A DNA stretch of 64,000 nucleotides from Chrysomallon squamiferum (taxonomy: Eukaryota; Mollusca; Gastropoda; Neomphalida; Peltospiridae). Below the pieces are notes generated by a model. That model ran no database searches and had not been told where the DNA came from. It saw only the letters and a list, made by a program, of their open reading frames with translations. Within the stretch, counting starts at the first letter, position 1; every line of letters starts with the position of its first letter. Position numbers and translations under genes: made by a program. This document shows, piece after piece, positions 1 to 15,662 of the stretch. The stretch is taken from the NCBI GenBank assembly GCA_012295275.1, contig CM022673.1:1615605-1679604 (forward strand), given 5' to 3'.

Positions 1-308
1 TCCCATGATGTGCTGTAATATCTTTAGGAATTACTTTTATATTTGGGATTGATAAAAACTAAAATCCTATTATACACTTTCAAAATCAATATTTCAAAAA
101 CAAATCGTAGAAAGAATAAAAATAATTAGTATAAATTCCTTATGAATTACTTTAAAAAATGGCTGCATTCTGTTAATATAAAAAAAAAACATTTAGCAAT
201 TATTAACAGTTGTTATAAAATATTAAAACATAAAATATTGTTTCATATTATATTATTCCTGTCTTGTGAACAACATGTGAAAAATAAACAATTTCCGTGA
301 ATGTTTAC

Positions 309-1300
309 CTTGCTGCTAAGAATCATCAAAGCATCTTGCAAGATGGCTGATACATCATCGTCCAATGGAATTAGCCCATCTACAACATAACCCAAAACCT
401 GAAGGAGAGACAAAAAATGTGTTAAGAAAGATTGAAAAAATGAGAACTAAGAAAAGGAAAAACAAAATGTGACAGAAAGTTAAAAGGAATGCTGCAAAGG
501 AATAAATTTAGAAATGTTTTAAAATATAAATTAAATTATGTCTAGACAGAAAAGATAATTTTAAAATATTTTATAAAAATATAATTTGTGTTGTACTCTC
601 TGAGACCAAAATTCTAAAAATGTTTAAACACTAAACAATTTTATTGTCCAATATTATTAAATTTACAATAAAATAACAAAAATAAAAAATCCAGTTGGTA
701 ATAAAATCTTACATCTTGACAAATTTTTGCTGACAGTTTGAATCTTTGTTCATCAACCATGTGTTCCAGCATGAACAAATAAAGTTTTTGACGTTTCCTG
801 TTAACAAAAAAAAAAAAAGAAAAGAAATAAGAAATAAGAAAATACAAGACTCAAAAGAAAATTTGTAATAACAAACACAAATGGACACACAAAAACAAAG
901 AATTAATCACATGTATATTAAGATAACCATACAAACTCTCACTTTAAATTCTGCTTTCCTTGGCATGAAAACATTTGTTTCTGTCTCTCTGTCTGAGAAA
1001 ACTTGTTATAAACTGAAAAATAATCAAAAAATGTCTTTATTTAAAAAAAATAATAACAACAACAGTAAAAAAGGCTGAAAACGTTCGGCAAGAAAGTAAT
1101 TTTATTTTATTTCAGTTTTAAATCTATTATTATACTGTGTCATGCAGAATATATCCCAATGTTTTACAAGAAAAGGTTGCAAGTTGAATGAACATTTGGA
1201 CTGGGATAGATATAAAATATCTCTAAGTTTTAAAGAAGAATGTAAAAGATTTCTTGTTGGTAAAAACATTGTTCCCATTTTTTAATATATAATTCAGAAT

Positions 1301-1339
<39 letters not shown>

Positions 1340-4300
1340 CCTACAATAAGGAAAGTCAAGCATAAAAAGAACTTTTAAAAAATGAAGAGTTATTTCCCTT
1401 CTCACCATTATGTCCTTCGTAAGCATTAAAGTGGAAAATACACTCAACAAAATGCTGGAAGAACATTGCAGGTTGTCTGTGAAGCAAGAGATGTACAAGA
1501 CAGAATTCAGCTGAAAATAAAATAAAATTAAATTAAAAAAAGGAATGTACAGAATAAACAAAATGAAATCTTAATGATTAAATTTTTGAAAATGTATTGT
1601 CACTTAGATTTTGTTTATGGAAGTTTTTGTTATTTTGTTATTATTATAATGTACTAATATATATATATATATATATATATTTGAACTGATACTTTTATTT
1701 TTTGCACCAAATAAATATAAAATATAAAAACTATTTAACACTAAATAAATAAAATAAAATAAACAAAAAATAAAAGATGTAACAAAAAAAATCTCAAATA
1801 TGTTACATCCACTCATTCTATCTTGTTGTAAAAATTATATTAAATATTTTATCCTCAAATTCTGTAGACTATAATTTCAATAAGAAATGAAATAATCAAA
1901 CAGATGAAAGATTTAAAAAGGTATGTTACGTGAAAATGAATCTCACCGAATTCCCTGATCTCTTGATTGTCATCTAACAAGGTTGTTACAAACCTGTAGA
2001 ACAGCACACCTTTCCATTTGATGAAGTCTTCCTGAAATTTTAATTTCATGGCAAAATAGTAATAATTTAAAATAAGACAGTGGCAATGTAAACAAAAAAT
2101 GTAGTAAGGAATAAGGAAGTCTTCTCATTTTCCATCATCAAGACACATTTACCCGTTTAGTTTAAACATATTCATTATATATATTTATTTTTAGTATAGA
2201 CTGTACTTGAAATCAACTTTTGCTAATAATAAAGTATTACAAAATTCAGCTTTTTTTCAAGTCGTTGGAAATTCTCCATGAATTCAAACTTTAAATTCAG
2301 TATTATCATCAAAACAAATTTAAAAACAGTGGGAAAAAAAAAAACTTGAACTTTATCCAAAACAAGTTGCCAGAAATAATGATGATGATGATAGTAGTAG
2401 TAAAAATGGTAATAACAATAACAACAACAATAACAATAATAATAATAATAACACAACGATAAGAACAACAACAATAACAGCAAAACAACAGCAATAGCAA
2501 TAATAATAATGAACATTTCTTATAAAACGAACCTGAAGTAATCTTGTCAGTAAAGTGAGAGTCTGTTTGCGAATGAGTGGTGAAGGATCTTTGAGACAAA
2601 CAGCAATGTTGTTTATATACCTGTCAACCAGAGTGGTGTACCTGTAATCAAAAACACCTTTACACACCTTTACAACACACATAGGCATACTACAGAGAAT
2701 GCATTAAGAACGAAATTAACATAAATTCAATTAAATACTAGTTAAAAGACTTTGAAATTAACTCAACTAAAAAAAAAAAAAAAAAATAAAGATATATAAT
2801 AATATATTAAGATTAACTAGCCTTTAGATTATTTTGATGTGCAGATATTTATTAAGATATATATTTACTGTCTTTTATTAACACACCTGCACGAGACAAA
2901 CTGTACCAAAAAAAAACCAAAAATCTTTATTAATAAATGAATTAAAAATGAATACCACACTATCTCTCTAGTGTTTACCTCCTAATTATAGAGATCATTA
3001 ACACTGCTATGGACAGCAAAGGCTGGGTATATACAGTACAGGGAAACTGAGTCATGGAGTCCAAAAAATAAACTAAATTTTAATGACTGTCTTTAAAATA
3101 AATAAATAAATAACTGATCTCTGCCCTTGTTAATTAACAATCACTAAATTAGTAACTAATGCATACATAACTAAAATCAGTGCAGTTTAATTTTGATTAA
3201 AATCTATGTAGTTTAAAGGTAAATAACTAAAATTGGGGTAGTTTAATTAGAAATAAAATCAATGAATTTTAATTATAAAACGGATTATTTGTGATGCACG
3301 ACAATCCCTGAATGGAGTGGATGTAGGCTCTTGCCCACTTTCTGATTCAAAGGCCAGGAGGGGTATAAACGTGTATACTAGGTTGGCAGTGAGCCCCACA
3401 CTTTCTATCATGAAGGCACTCAGTATGTCTCCAGTGGGTCCTTGGTTATTAATTAGTTTTAGTCAGCTGCAGCCAAGTTTTATCCAAAAAATTAAAGGGT
3501 TTGGGAGGCATTCATGTAGAAGTAAATACAAGTCTAAATAGTTAAATATTATATTGGAGGTTTCACTTCAAAATAGGTAACTGTGTAAATAAATGGTAAA
3601 ATTTTAACAAAATGAAGACTATATATAAACATATATATAATAATGTTATCACTGGTTGTGCTTTTACTGTAGGGATTAAATCAATGTAGTTTAATTTTAA
3701 ATGTAAGTTAATAAAATCAGTGTAGTTTTAACTGTAAACAGCTCTTTGTTCTGATGAACTCACCTGATGCAGAGGTCACACATGATGACAACCACGTTGT
3801 TTCTGATGACAGAATCACTGCAGATTTCCAGTTCTCTAGCCAGCGCAGCAATACACTTCTTAGCCAGACTCTCATTCTGTAAACACAGCTTGCCTGTGAC
3901 ACAAGAAAATTAACATTAATATAATCCATGACTGTGGCATCTACTTGTGAATGAACATGTGTCTGTGTGTGAGAGAGAAATTGAGTGAGAGAAGAGAGAA
4001 AGGGGGAGAGAGATAGAGAGAAAGAGTTAGAGATGGAGACAGGGGCAGGATAAGAATATAATATATATATATGTAGGTATGTCTATCCAGAGTTCTGAGG
4101 GTAAAAAAAAATTAGATTCTGTCTTTTGACAAACAAACTGACAACAAATGATTTTTTAAATTTTATTTGATTTTTTAATTAAATTTTAAAGGATAAAAAA
4201 AAAAAAAAAAAAGTAAATATAATAATAATAATAAAAAATCTAGTAGTATCTTATCTCACCAAGAGTAATAAAAGCATAGGCTCGAATGCGATTGGACATA

Positions 4301-5194
4301 TTTGAGCCCCTGAACTGAGAAAGAGGCTGTGACTGCTGTGATGATGCCCGCGTGGTTCTGCTGCCTGAACTTCCACTGGACATGGCGCTGCTGCGGCCGT
4401 CCTCACTCGACTTGGTGTTTTCCTGCTGTGAACACGTCTCTGAGCTTGATGCTTCATTCAGACTTTCCTCTTAAAAAACAAACAGAACACAATTAAACCA
4501 TGAGAACAATGGTGTAATATATATATATATAAAATTAAAATAAAAATTAAAATTTTAATTAAGTTACAAACTCAACTAATTATTTAAAACCGATCGTTTT
4601 CTATTTTCTATTAATTAATATTAATATTATTATTATTACTATTATTATTTTCAGTATTATAGATGTTGCTGTTTTTGTTCTTCTTATCATTATCATCATC
4701 ATCATCATCATAATTATTATTACTTGCAAAAAGAGATCCAGTTAACTGCACATCTTAAACAACTATAAAAAAGTTTTATATTTTATTATTATTATTATCC
4801 AATGTCTTTGTTTTATCTGTGTACCTGAGTGCTCTCAGTCCTAACAGGACCAAATTTAACTGAAGAAAACAAAAATAAAAAATAAAATAAAAGTAATTTG
4901 CTCTGCTGACGTTTCACACTGGTTGTGTTTACCTGTTATGCAGGGTGCAGCAATCAGACTTTGTACTAACATGTAGACACGTTTGGGTGTTTTTGCTGGA
5001 CACAGCTGAGCGATTTCTCCCAGTGTAAATAAATGTCGAACTATTTGATCTTCGTCTGCTGAACAAACTGAAAACATAAAATCATGAAATAATAAGTTGA
5101 GAAAAATTTACATTTTGAAATGATTCTACATTGTGGATATATTAGCCAAAAATGCTTTTAAAAAAACACAAAAAAAACACATGCATGTGTGCAC

Positions 5195-5228
<34 letters not shown>

Positions 5229-8200
5229 TCTTCCATTGTTAGAATGAAAAGCCATAGACCAAACACGGTGATCTAATAGAAAGGAAAAAAAAATGTAATG
5301 GTCATGATTTTGTAATCTGCTGTTGAAAAAAGTATAATTTTCACATTCAGAAATTCTATATTTTACCAGACTGATACAAATAATTCTGTGTATACAGTAA
5401 GAACTTAAAATAATTAATTAAAAAATAACACAATAAGATCAGTAACAACAGAAATGAAATCAGTAACAATAAGCACAATGATAAAAAGCAACAATAATAA
5501 AAATATAATACTAATAATAAATACATAATTATAATAATAAAAATTTAAAATATAATAAAAATATATAATAATAATAAAAAAATGTATAATAATAAATAAT
5601 AAAAAGTAACTACTTATGTTTTCTTCGTCCAGTATTATCCGAGATAAATACTTGTTGCATTCTTCCAGCAGATCAACACACCAATCTTCCTTCTCTCTCT
5701 GACTGTCGCGGGAGTCTTTCTCTGCCTCGCACAGCTGAAATACATATCAGAATAACAGACCAAAACAGTAAAGAAATATTTGTTATGATGTTACAAACAA
5801 ATATACTAAACAATTTTTTTTTTTTTTTTTTTTATTATTTCCAGTGACAGCGTTTAATTATTTTTGAAAACCAATCACCTGTGATAGAAATAATAATGAA
5901 TTGTGACAATAATATAACTCATCAAAGTTTGTGCATGGATGCTGCCATTTTATTTTATGTTATTTTTGTAAATATAAAATTGTGAAGAAAAAGCTGAATG
6001 ATATGTTAACATTGTCAGTGATCACTCACATCCATTTGTTAAGTTTTCTCTCTGTTAGAAATTTGTAATCTGTATTAAAATACCACAGTAGATCACATAT
6101 TATGGTTTTTGGTATACCTATTGACATGCCCTGGTTGGAAAAGGAAAACAGCTGAACTAGTCAGAAAATGGAAAGAAATGACAGAACACCCATGGTTCAG
6201 TTGAATAAATTAGATTTTCAACAGGTTTAACTCCTGTTAATCTACTAATCCACTGACTATTTTTTGTTTATTTCACCTTTGACAGAGTATTGATGATAAC
6301 TGCAATCAGTTCTGGTGGGGAGTCGAATTTCATCAACCGCTGCTTGAGAGTAGCTGAAAATAATAAAACACAAAACTCTGCAAATATCTTTATTTTTTAA
6401 CATCAGATTTAACAACAACTTAAATGTTTTTATGACCTTACACAATATATAGCAAATACATTGATCTGCGACTGGGTTACTTAACTTTCAGCTGCTCTTG
6501 GAGCCAATATATATATTTTTGCAAATATTTGAACTATGGTGGATATCTGGAAGCAGACAAAATTTACACGTTGTCCTGAATGGAAGAAAATTTGGTACAG
6601 TATACCAGATATTTTGTTACCATTTGATGTGCCAATAAAACTGAAACAATCAGAATTCAAAGAGGTTACATTACATAATTTCACACATTTGTCTGAAATT
6701 AATTTTGATCCTGAGATAAGAGCATCAGCTGTGGTGAAACATAAGTATCAACTGTTCAACATGTTATTTTTATTTTAGCAAAAAACAAAACCTTCATCTA
6801 TGATACAAATAATCATAAGTACATAAACAATCTAAATCTTATCCAGACGGGATTTAGGTTATGTTATATTGGTACCAACCTGTATATTCTGAACGTATTT
6901 CTGCACTGAAGTGTTTTGCAATGCTTCCCATCACTGTCAACACTCGATGCCATGTCACCTGGTAAGAACTCTCTAAAAAGAAGAAAACATTTTTAGTATC
7001 CTACAATACAGCAGCCATTACTACTTCTTAAACAGGTGAATGATTCACCCAAGAATGAATGAAACTAGAGATGAAAGTTATTCAAAACAAGAAAACTTAG
7101 TCATATATAACTGAAACTTTGTTACAAAGACTTTAGGGTTAATGATACAAAAATAGTTAAAGTACTTTTAATGAACTGCACCATACTTGTTTTGAATTTT
7201 TTAGATTTCTTCCTTAAATTTTTTTATTACACAAATCGTAATTAAATTGTAAATTTTAATACCTAAAAAAAAAAAATAGAATAATGGATAATGAAACAGT
7301 ATGTGAATCATAAGAGTGTCATTTAGAATATTGTAATTCTAAAATAACTAAGCAATTAAATGAAACAAAATATATGGACTACTTCCAGGAATTTTAGTTT
7401 GTAAATTAATTCTCACCAGACATTTGTGAAGAGTGTTTTTCCCAATATTTGATAAGGAACTTATTATCCATCTTGGGAAATGCTGAAGCTATTTCAGCCA
7501 TAAGCATCCAAGCTGCCTAATATAAAGATAAATTAAAATTAGTGCATTAGAATTAATTTAAGAATATTAACAGAGCAATAAGAATAACAAAAATTATAAA
7601 TATATTATTAAAAACACTAATATTAAGATTACGATAATAACAATAACAAATATGACAAAAAATATTAAAATTGCTGGTATTAAACCGAATAATATTACAT
7701 AGTATTTTATTTATGTCTGTCATGTTATTAACATATTTTAAAATAATTATTAAAATATTTCTAATTATTTTACCTCATTGTTTTCAGTTTCCAGGTGAGT
7801 CTGCAAAAAGGAGACAATTCCAGGTTTCAGCCTTCCCGCACGAGACCAGTGCTGACAAGCTCGTTGGAGATATCGCCTTAACAACAGATGACAGGTTATG
7901 TAAATAATGTAAAACATAATATACGAAAATCACTTTTGCATAATGATTAGAATGAAACAAAAGCAAATTTGAAGAAAAAAAAAATGATTTGAAATTTATG
8001 AGGAAAGTTTTTACATTCTGCTGACAGAAATACACACCAGTATTTTCCAGATCTAGTTTCATTGAAATAAAGTGCTTGGTAAACATGCAAGTGAAACACT
8101 TAATTAAAATGTTCAAACAAAATAATAATAACTGATTGTTCTGCATATGTTTTTATTAGTTCATTTTAAAAATAAGATATTTACAAAATTTAAATAATAA

Positions 8201-11200
8201 AACTATACATTTTTTATTTTTATTTTTTTTTTGATAGCACACCTAATATAAAAGGCATGCATAATAAAAATGTATAGAAAAAATTTAAAGCATATAATAT
8301 ATATATATATATATATTTAAAAAAAATATATACAAATAGTGAAATGCTAGTGCAACAATGAACAAACAGTCATGAAAATTTCATTACATTAAAAAAAAAA
8401 AAAAAATATGTATTTAAAACTTTTGTAAACAAAGTTAATTTACCTTAAGTCTGTACTTGCTGGACTTGTCATGACATTCAGCAGATTCCATGCGAGTACA
8501 TGATTTGGTTCTTTAGACCTGAACAGACAATATAAACAATCAACAGTTTTATCTACTGTTCACAAAGTATTCTCTAAAACCAATACTGATGGAAATAATA
8601 ACAGATCAGTGCTTAGACTTAATTTTTTTTTTTTTCCCCTGGAATTTATCAAATTGTTAAATTCCTATCATGTGTCAAAAACTCTGAAAACATAAAAGTA
8701 TCGCATTACTCTTACTATTGTACATCTTTCTTAAGAAAAAAAAAAGATAAAAAAAAAAAATATTTAAAAAAATTAGATTCAGAGTATTTAACAAACATCT
8801 TGTAAATACAGAAAAAACAGCTCAAGGAATGCAACATAAACAATAACACCAGAAATACATTCTTTATAAACTTGAATAATTAGCAGAAAAACAAATGTCT
8901 AATTAAAACTAACCATTTAAAAAAAAAAAAAAAATGAGGAAGTCATTTAATTATTTTCATAAAACTGTCTATGATATAACACTCAAATATATGCTTATAA
9001 GCTTTAACATAGAACTACATACTGCATAAAAATATATTTTTACACCCTTGTGACAATTGTTCAGTTTCACTCATGTATATGTATTCTTATTCACATGAAA
9101 TCAGAACTTTATTTTCTAAAATAGAATTATATTTGTATTATGCTTTTTCACCTGTGATAAGGAACCACATTTTGTATGAATATTTCCTCCAAAGTCTCCA
9201 AACATTTTTCCTGAAGAGTGGATTCCCGGTCAGTCACAAGAGGAAGAACTCCGTTCAGCCACGCACTAGACAACAAAAATAAATACTTCAGTGGAATCTC
9301 CGTATTTACACTGATGATTATTAGCTTTCAGAGAAATGAGATGCAGTAACAACAAAGAGATGACTCATTTCATCTAACACATCAGTACAGATTTAGAAAC
9401 ATTTATGAAACAAATGAGATTTCACTGCAATTTTCTCCGAGGTGAAATGGAGCAAAGACTTTCTTGTTTTAGTAATAAAATAACAAACATGAGATGCACC
9501 TAAGAAGTATTTATCCATATAACCTTTTATATATCTTATGTTCAGAAATAATGTCACAAAAAACCCTGGATGGCCACATTTATGCAATATCATACATGTC
9601 ATCATGTTACTGGTTTTTTTATAAATAAAAAAAAAAAAAAAATAATAAAAATAAAAACATAGTCTCAAAACAAACAACAGAGTCATCTGAAATCTTATAA
9701 AATTTAGGTTGTTTATTGTTATGTAAATTATAGTAAATCTTTATTTGTATAAATATTTCATTACCTATTATACAAGAAACTATATTTTGTATGATTATTT
9801 TTTCAAATGTCTTCAAACACTTTTCCTGAAGAATCCATTCATTATCATCAAGGAAAAACAAATTAAAGTTTATTTATTTTAACCATCACAGGCTACATTA
9901 TTGTTAAGTGGCAAGGTAATTATGCATCATCTTGCCGCTACATTTACTAATTAAATATTTTTTTTAGAATCAGAAGCCAGGCAGCTATCTAGAAAACTTG
10001 AAGCAATAATGTCCATAATAAAAATAAAAAAAACCATTGTGACATTTAATAAACTAAAGTCACTTATTTCTGCCATTAAAAACCTATTTTATGGTATTAT
10101 TTTATTATTACTGAGAACTGGAATCCCTAAAACAAACACAACAGTAACCTGGAGGTCTAAAAAAATGTTATTTACACTTTAAAACAACAAACCTGTGTAA
10201 ATCTGTGAGGGAGGGAAAACTAAACAAGAGTTCAGTCAGTGACTGCATGGCCTGTTTGCGTACAGACAGTGCAGGATCTCCACATCTCTCTTGTAATATC
10301 TCAACATCCTGAAACAAAAATATTTATATAACTACTTGAAAGCCAGGAGATGCATTTTTACTAAGATTATTATAAAAGATGTTTTGCTGTCAGTCAGAAA
10401 GAGTAGTAACAAAAGCATGTTTTCTCATTACTACATGAAAACTGGACATCTGATGATTAACAGTTTTAATATTGTTTATTAAATATACTGAGGCATTATA
10501 AAAACATATCTTGATTTGTTAATCAATATCTAAATAAAATAATGTCCAGTTACTACACCAACAGAAAACTCCATTATTCAAAATAATTATATATTTGTTT
10601 ATGTCACTAGATTAAATGCATAAATATTCTGAACTAAAACATAAAATATATTGAAACAGAATATTACATAAACTTTCTAAACTCTTTTAAATAATATAAA
10701 AAATAAAAATTAAAATAATAATATGAATAACAGAAATATATATATATAAATAAAAAAAATAAATAAATAAAACATCAGATAAAAATAAGTCTAGAAATAA
10801 TAACTAATAAAAACAAATTCTAGAAATAATTCTAAACTGATGCTACTGTATTATTACCTGTTTTCTGTAGTTAGGAGCTTCAAACTGTATCATGTTTTCT
10901 AGAGCCTGTAATGCTGCTTTCCTGACACCTACTTTCTCATCTTGACTTCTCCGACGCAACATTGACAGAATGCCATCATTATCCAAAACATCTGAAATAA
11001 CAACAATGTAAAAATTCCTCTATTCATGAATAAAGGTGATTATATTACATTACAGGCTGAGGATCCCTTATCCAAAATTCTCAAATCTGAAATGTTTTCC
11101 AAATAGAAGAAACAATGATATCTTACATTTTTGGACTGTTTTGCATATACAAACTTTATTTTCATGCATAGATTTATTAAAAATATATGAAAAAAATTCT

Positions 11201-14200
11201 TTGACTATTTGTATAAGCTGAATATAAAATATAAATGGAATTTAGAGTTAGATTCTGTTCTCTGGCTATCTCCTCATATTCCGAAATCCAAAACACTTCT
11301 GGTCCCAAACATTTCACTAAAAAGCTCTCAGGCTTTAACACATGATAACAAAGACAGGAAAATGGCATCCTAACAAGACAACTATACCTGGATTGAAGCC
11401 AGGTGTGAGATCTACAAAGATGAATTGGTTGTTTTCAGTGTTTTCTGTATTTGTCATGTCCTCTTTATTCCTCTCTTCTGAAAGTAAAAACATGCAAATA
11501 TTAATGTAATCATAAAAAATAAAATTAAAATGTGTATCTATTTATCCTGCTCTGTATGTTACATTCTTATTTTCATAGGATAAAGTCAATAACTAGTTAT
11601 TCCTTGTATATATACATACACCATAGTAATGGTGAAACTAATAGATGAAAATCCTGATATTCAGTATAAATCCAAAGCAAGGTAAAATAACTTTTTTTTA
11701 ACCAGGAAGCTATGAGAACTTAAACAGCCCTAGTTTTTACTAACATAACAACTACCGACCCCAACATACAGAGAAAATAAACATATAGGTGACATAAAAA
11801 ATAGTCATTTTCTTCTTGAATGTAATATCTGTATTAAAATCTGTATTTAAAATCAAATACAATACAGTATTATCTATCAGACTAGAATCTAAGATTAATA
11901 TTAACTTAAAAAGAAAGAATATGAATATGAAATTAAAAATACATTTTCTTCTTATGAATGTAATTAGATTTTAAACCGACATGTAATATATTATTATCTA
12001 TAAAACAAGAGTTGATGATTAAAAATAAATTAAAATAAACATATAAATATAATTAAAAATAAATTAAATCAAGAACTATAAAAAAATAAAGTAAAAATAA
12101 CTACTTATAAAGATGCAAATACTTTCGTTTGGGTCGCCTGTGGGAATTGCTTTTCGAATCTGAACACCTGGTGTTGGGATTAGTCGAGGTGGTCCGTTGC
12201 GAACGCCAGTTTTTGGGGTGACAATTTCCTTGATGACACCAATAATTTTATCATCTTGTGAAGACAGGCACTGAGAAAATCCAACAATGGCTCTCGTACG
12301 AACTCTGTGAAAGAAACAAAAATTAACAACTATAGAAATTATTTACTATTTGACAAGAGTTGCTGTTTTAATCACCTCAAAGGAATAATAATGAAAATAT
12401 TAAAAAAGAAATAATTTTAATATCTAAGAAGAATTATGTTATCTTTATCTCATGTAACATATATAGAAATTAATTATTATTTTACAAGAATGCTAAAATT
12501 ATTTTAATGAACTCTTACAAGAAATTAATAATTAAAATATTAAAAAAGGAATTGTTTTATATCCAAAAAGAATCATGTTTATCTTGTGTAAAACACAGGA
12601 AAATTATATATTAGAATATTGGATTCACTGTTTTAATAATCTCTTACCACCTATTACTAATTAAATTATTCACAAAGAAATTATTTAATATCGGAGAAGG
12701 ATTATGTTTATCTCATGTAAAACACAGAAATTACCATTTCTCAAAACTCTAGATTTATTGGACACAGTATAATAATTGAAATATTGTGAATGAAATTATT
12801 TAATATCTGAGATAAAAAAGGTTTATCATACATAAAACATAAACAAAAATGGCTCAGGAATGAAAAAATACAGGATTTATTTTAAATGTTCAGTATTGTT
12901 TTTAAATCTACAGTTATACTGCATAATAATATGCATGGACTTGAGGTGTAAGTGCCCTCCTAAATTCAGGAACAACCCTGGGCAAACTATGAACAAGTAC
13001 TTATGTTTTTATCAGTGTAAAATTTTGTGCAAACCAATCTCTCAAACACTCTCCTGTAATCAAAGATTCCTCATATGCCAATTCTCATGAATAAGACTAA
13101 TCTTATGACTAGCTAAAAATGGCTCAGTCTGAATTGCCTCTTGCTATTTCAGTACTAGATAATTTGCTGATGTGAAAACACTCACGTAGGTGCAATGTCA
13201 GAACAGCGGCCAACAACAACTCCTAGTAGCAGACGATGTGTGGTGTACGGTAAAAGGTCTGCAGGAACATCTGAAAATCAACAACAGCAGAGAATGAAAC
13301 AGATTAAAGATTAATAAATTCTACAATGTATATTTTACTGACGTTGCAATTACTTAACAAATGCTTCTCACCTTCAGATTGTTTTTCTGGTAGAGTTAAC
13401 AACTGAATCACTATATCAAGTGCAAAACCACGATTAGTTATCTGAAAAATGTCAAAAAATTATAAATTACATGTAACAGATTATACATTGTTCAGCTTAA
13501 TGAATATTTGAAAATTTTACTTCTGATAAGAGTAACCATTAAATGGTGAAACAGATTTTTATTTTTCAATTTGTAATTTAAAAAAAAAAAAAAGAATGGT
13601 AAAGAATTGTTTAGTTTGTTCTGTTTATTAATTAATAAAGAAAAAAAATTCATTTTGCTGCAGGTAAGAGTAACCCCAGGAAAAATAGAAATATATCTAT
13701 ATATGAATTCTGAAAAGAAAAAGATTTTATACTAAAATAAATATTCTTTTCTACATTAAGGCTTAACACATTAAAAGTTAAAATAGTGGATTTAAATTAA
13801 TTATGCTCTATATAAATATAATTATTATATTTTTTGCCTTAGAGTGAGTGGATAGTTTTACAATCCATTCCATCATCCGAGCATATGCTTCACCAGGAAG
13901 AACACAAAGAAGAGACACCACAGCCTGAAACAAAGATTATTAATAATAAAAAATATTAGATTTAAACAGCATTAACTATTACTTTTCTACACTCATTCCT
14001 CAATAACTGGAACAAATTATATTACTTACAAAGTGACAATAAAGAGAGTGTAAAAATATAAAAGATTTAAACAACATAAAGTAGTAATTTTTTTTTTTTT
14101 GGATTAATTAAAATATAATTGTCTAATTTTATGTCAAACAACCATTAGTGTCATAGCAAAATTTACATTTTAAAAAATGTATATATTTAACAATATTTTC

Positions 14201-15631
14201 TCTATCATGTGTTTGACATTTTACCATTAACAAATGTGTACAATAAATTGTGTATAACCACACATTTTAGAAGCCACACCTTCAAGTCCACAGAAAGTTG
14301 TTACTTATCAAAACATTTCACTCAATCAACAGTTAAAACAAAACCGAAATGACTCAAAGTTTATTATGACCTTTTTATAGAAACATACTACAATTCAGTT
14401 TTTCTATAAGCATACTCATTCTATATAAATAGTTGTTTACAGACTTTCAGTGTTTTGATTAATGGCTAACATGCTGATGGGAAATATCTTTAGTTAATTT
14501 TTATATTTACATGACAAAAGCTCACAAACCTCGGACACTTTAGCCCTGTATTCTGCTCTGTCTGGAACTTTGACACAGAGATGCTGAAGTAAAGTTCGAC
14601 CTGCCTTGAGTACTCTGTCTCCACCCTTCTTCAGTAAATACCTGGGAAAGACGATTAATTGTAAAATAATATATGTTAATACAGTGCTGCCTTAAGGCTT
14701 GATGAAAAAGGGCAAGCCGTGTAGGTTGTTAATAGATCCTTTTCATGGTTGTGTATCTAAGGGCCCCAGCATGTTGCTTTTCACAACAGCCTATAATGCT
14801 GTTAAGATAGCATTATGTTAATGCACTTCCAACCATATGCATGTGTGTGTGTGTGTGTGTGTGTGTTCACATATATATAACAACATATAAAAAAGTGCCA
14901 TTTCACAGAACTTCCTGGTAAATAATTTTGACCTGATCTACAATAGCAAATTAATCTGCCAAAAAAAAGAAGTAAAAAAAAATATTAAAAAATGTATCAA
15001 TGTTTTAATGCTTAAATATAAATATTCAACAATGAAGCTTTAAAATGTAAAGAAGATAATTAGTTTGCTAATGTTAATAAACTAATTTAGTAAATTTTTA
15101 CTTTAAGTTGAATTATTTAAATTTTATTGAAGATGAAAATATAAGTATAATTTACTTGACAAATTGTAAAGCATTGTCACTGGCTGTTACAACTGGTTTT
15201 GGTATTGTCTGTGCAGCCACTGCTTTATTTGAACCAATCAGCATCAAGATAACAGGAAGCAGCTGATGAAATACCTGAAAATAAAAATAATTTTTTTTTA
15301 AATGTGAAACAATCTGGCTTAAAATATTTTTTTTTCTAAAAATCCACAAAAACAATTTAAACTATATATAAAACTTTGAACACCTACTAAAGAAATGTTT
15401 ATTTTATTATTATTTTAAATTTGTAGTAATAATGTGTATTAATTAAATTCGGTGATATCAAAAACTGTTTCATAAACACTAATATTTAGAACATTAAATA
15501 GGTTTTGTGTTTTGGTATACTTATTTTTATTTTTAACTTGAAATAAAATTAAAATATTTCAAATCACTTACTGATGTTGTCAGTGACACCAAATGTCCAT
15601 GGAGTGAAGAACATAAAAGACTTAACCCCTG

Positions 15632-15662
<31 letters not shown>

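Noticed and set aside
1223-1561. 112-codon minus frame overlapping an NCAPD3 exon
   Set aside because: The exon inside it (1406-1510) must be read in a different frame to join its neighbours; the long frame continues through a poly-T tract and is accidental.
2223-2688. Overlapping minus frames rich in Tyr/Cys/Leu/Ile repeats
   Set aside because: They are translations of ATG/AAC/AAT microsatellite DNA beside the true exon 2533-2641.
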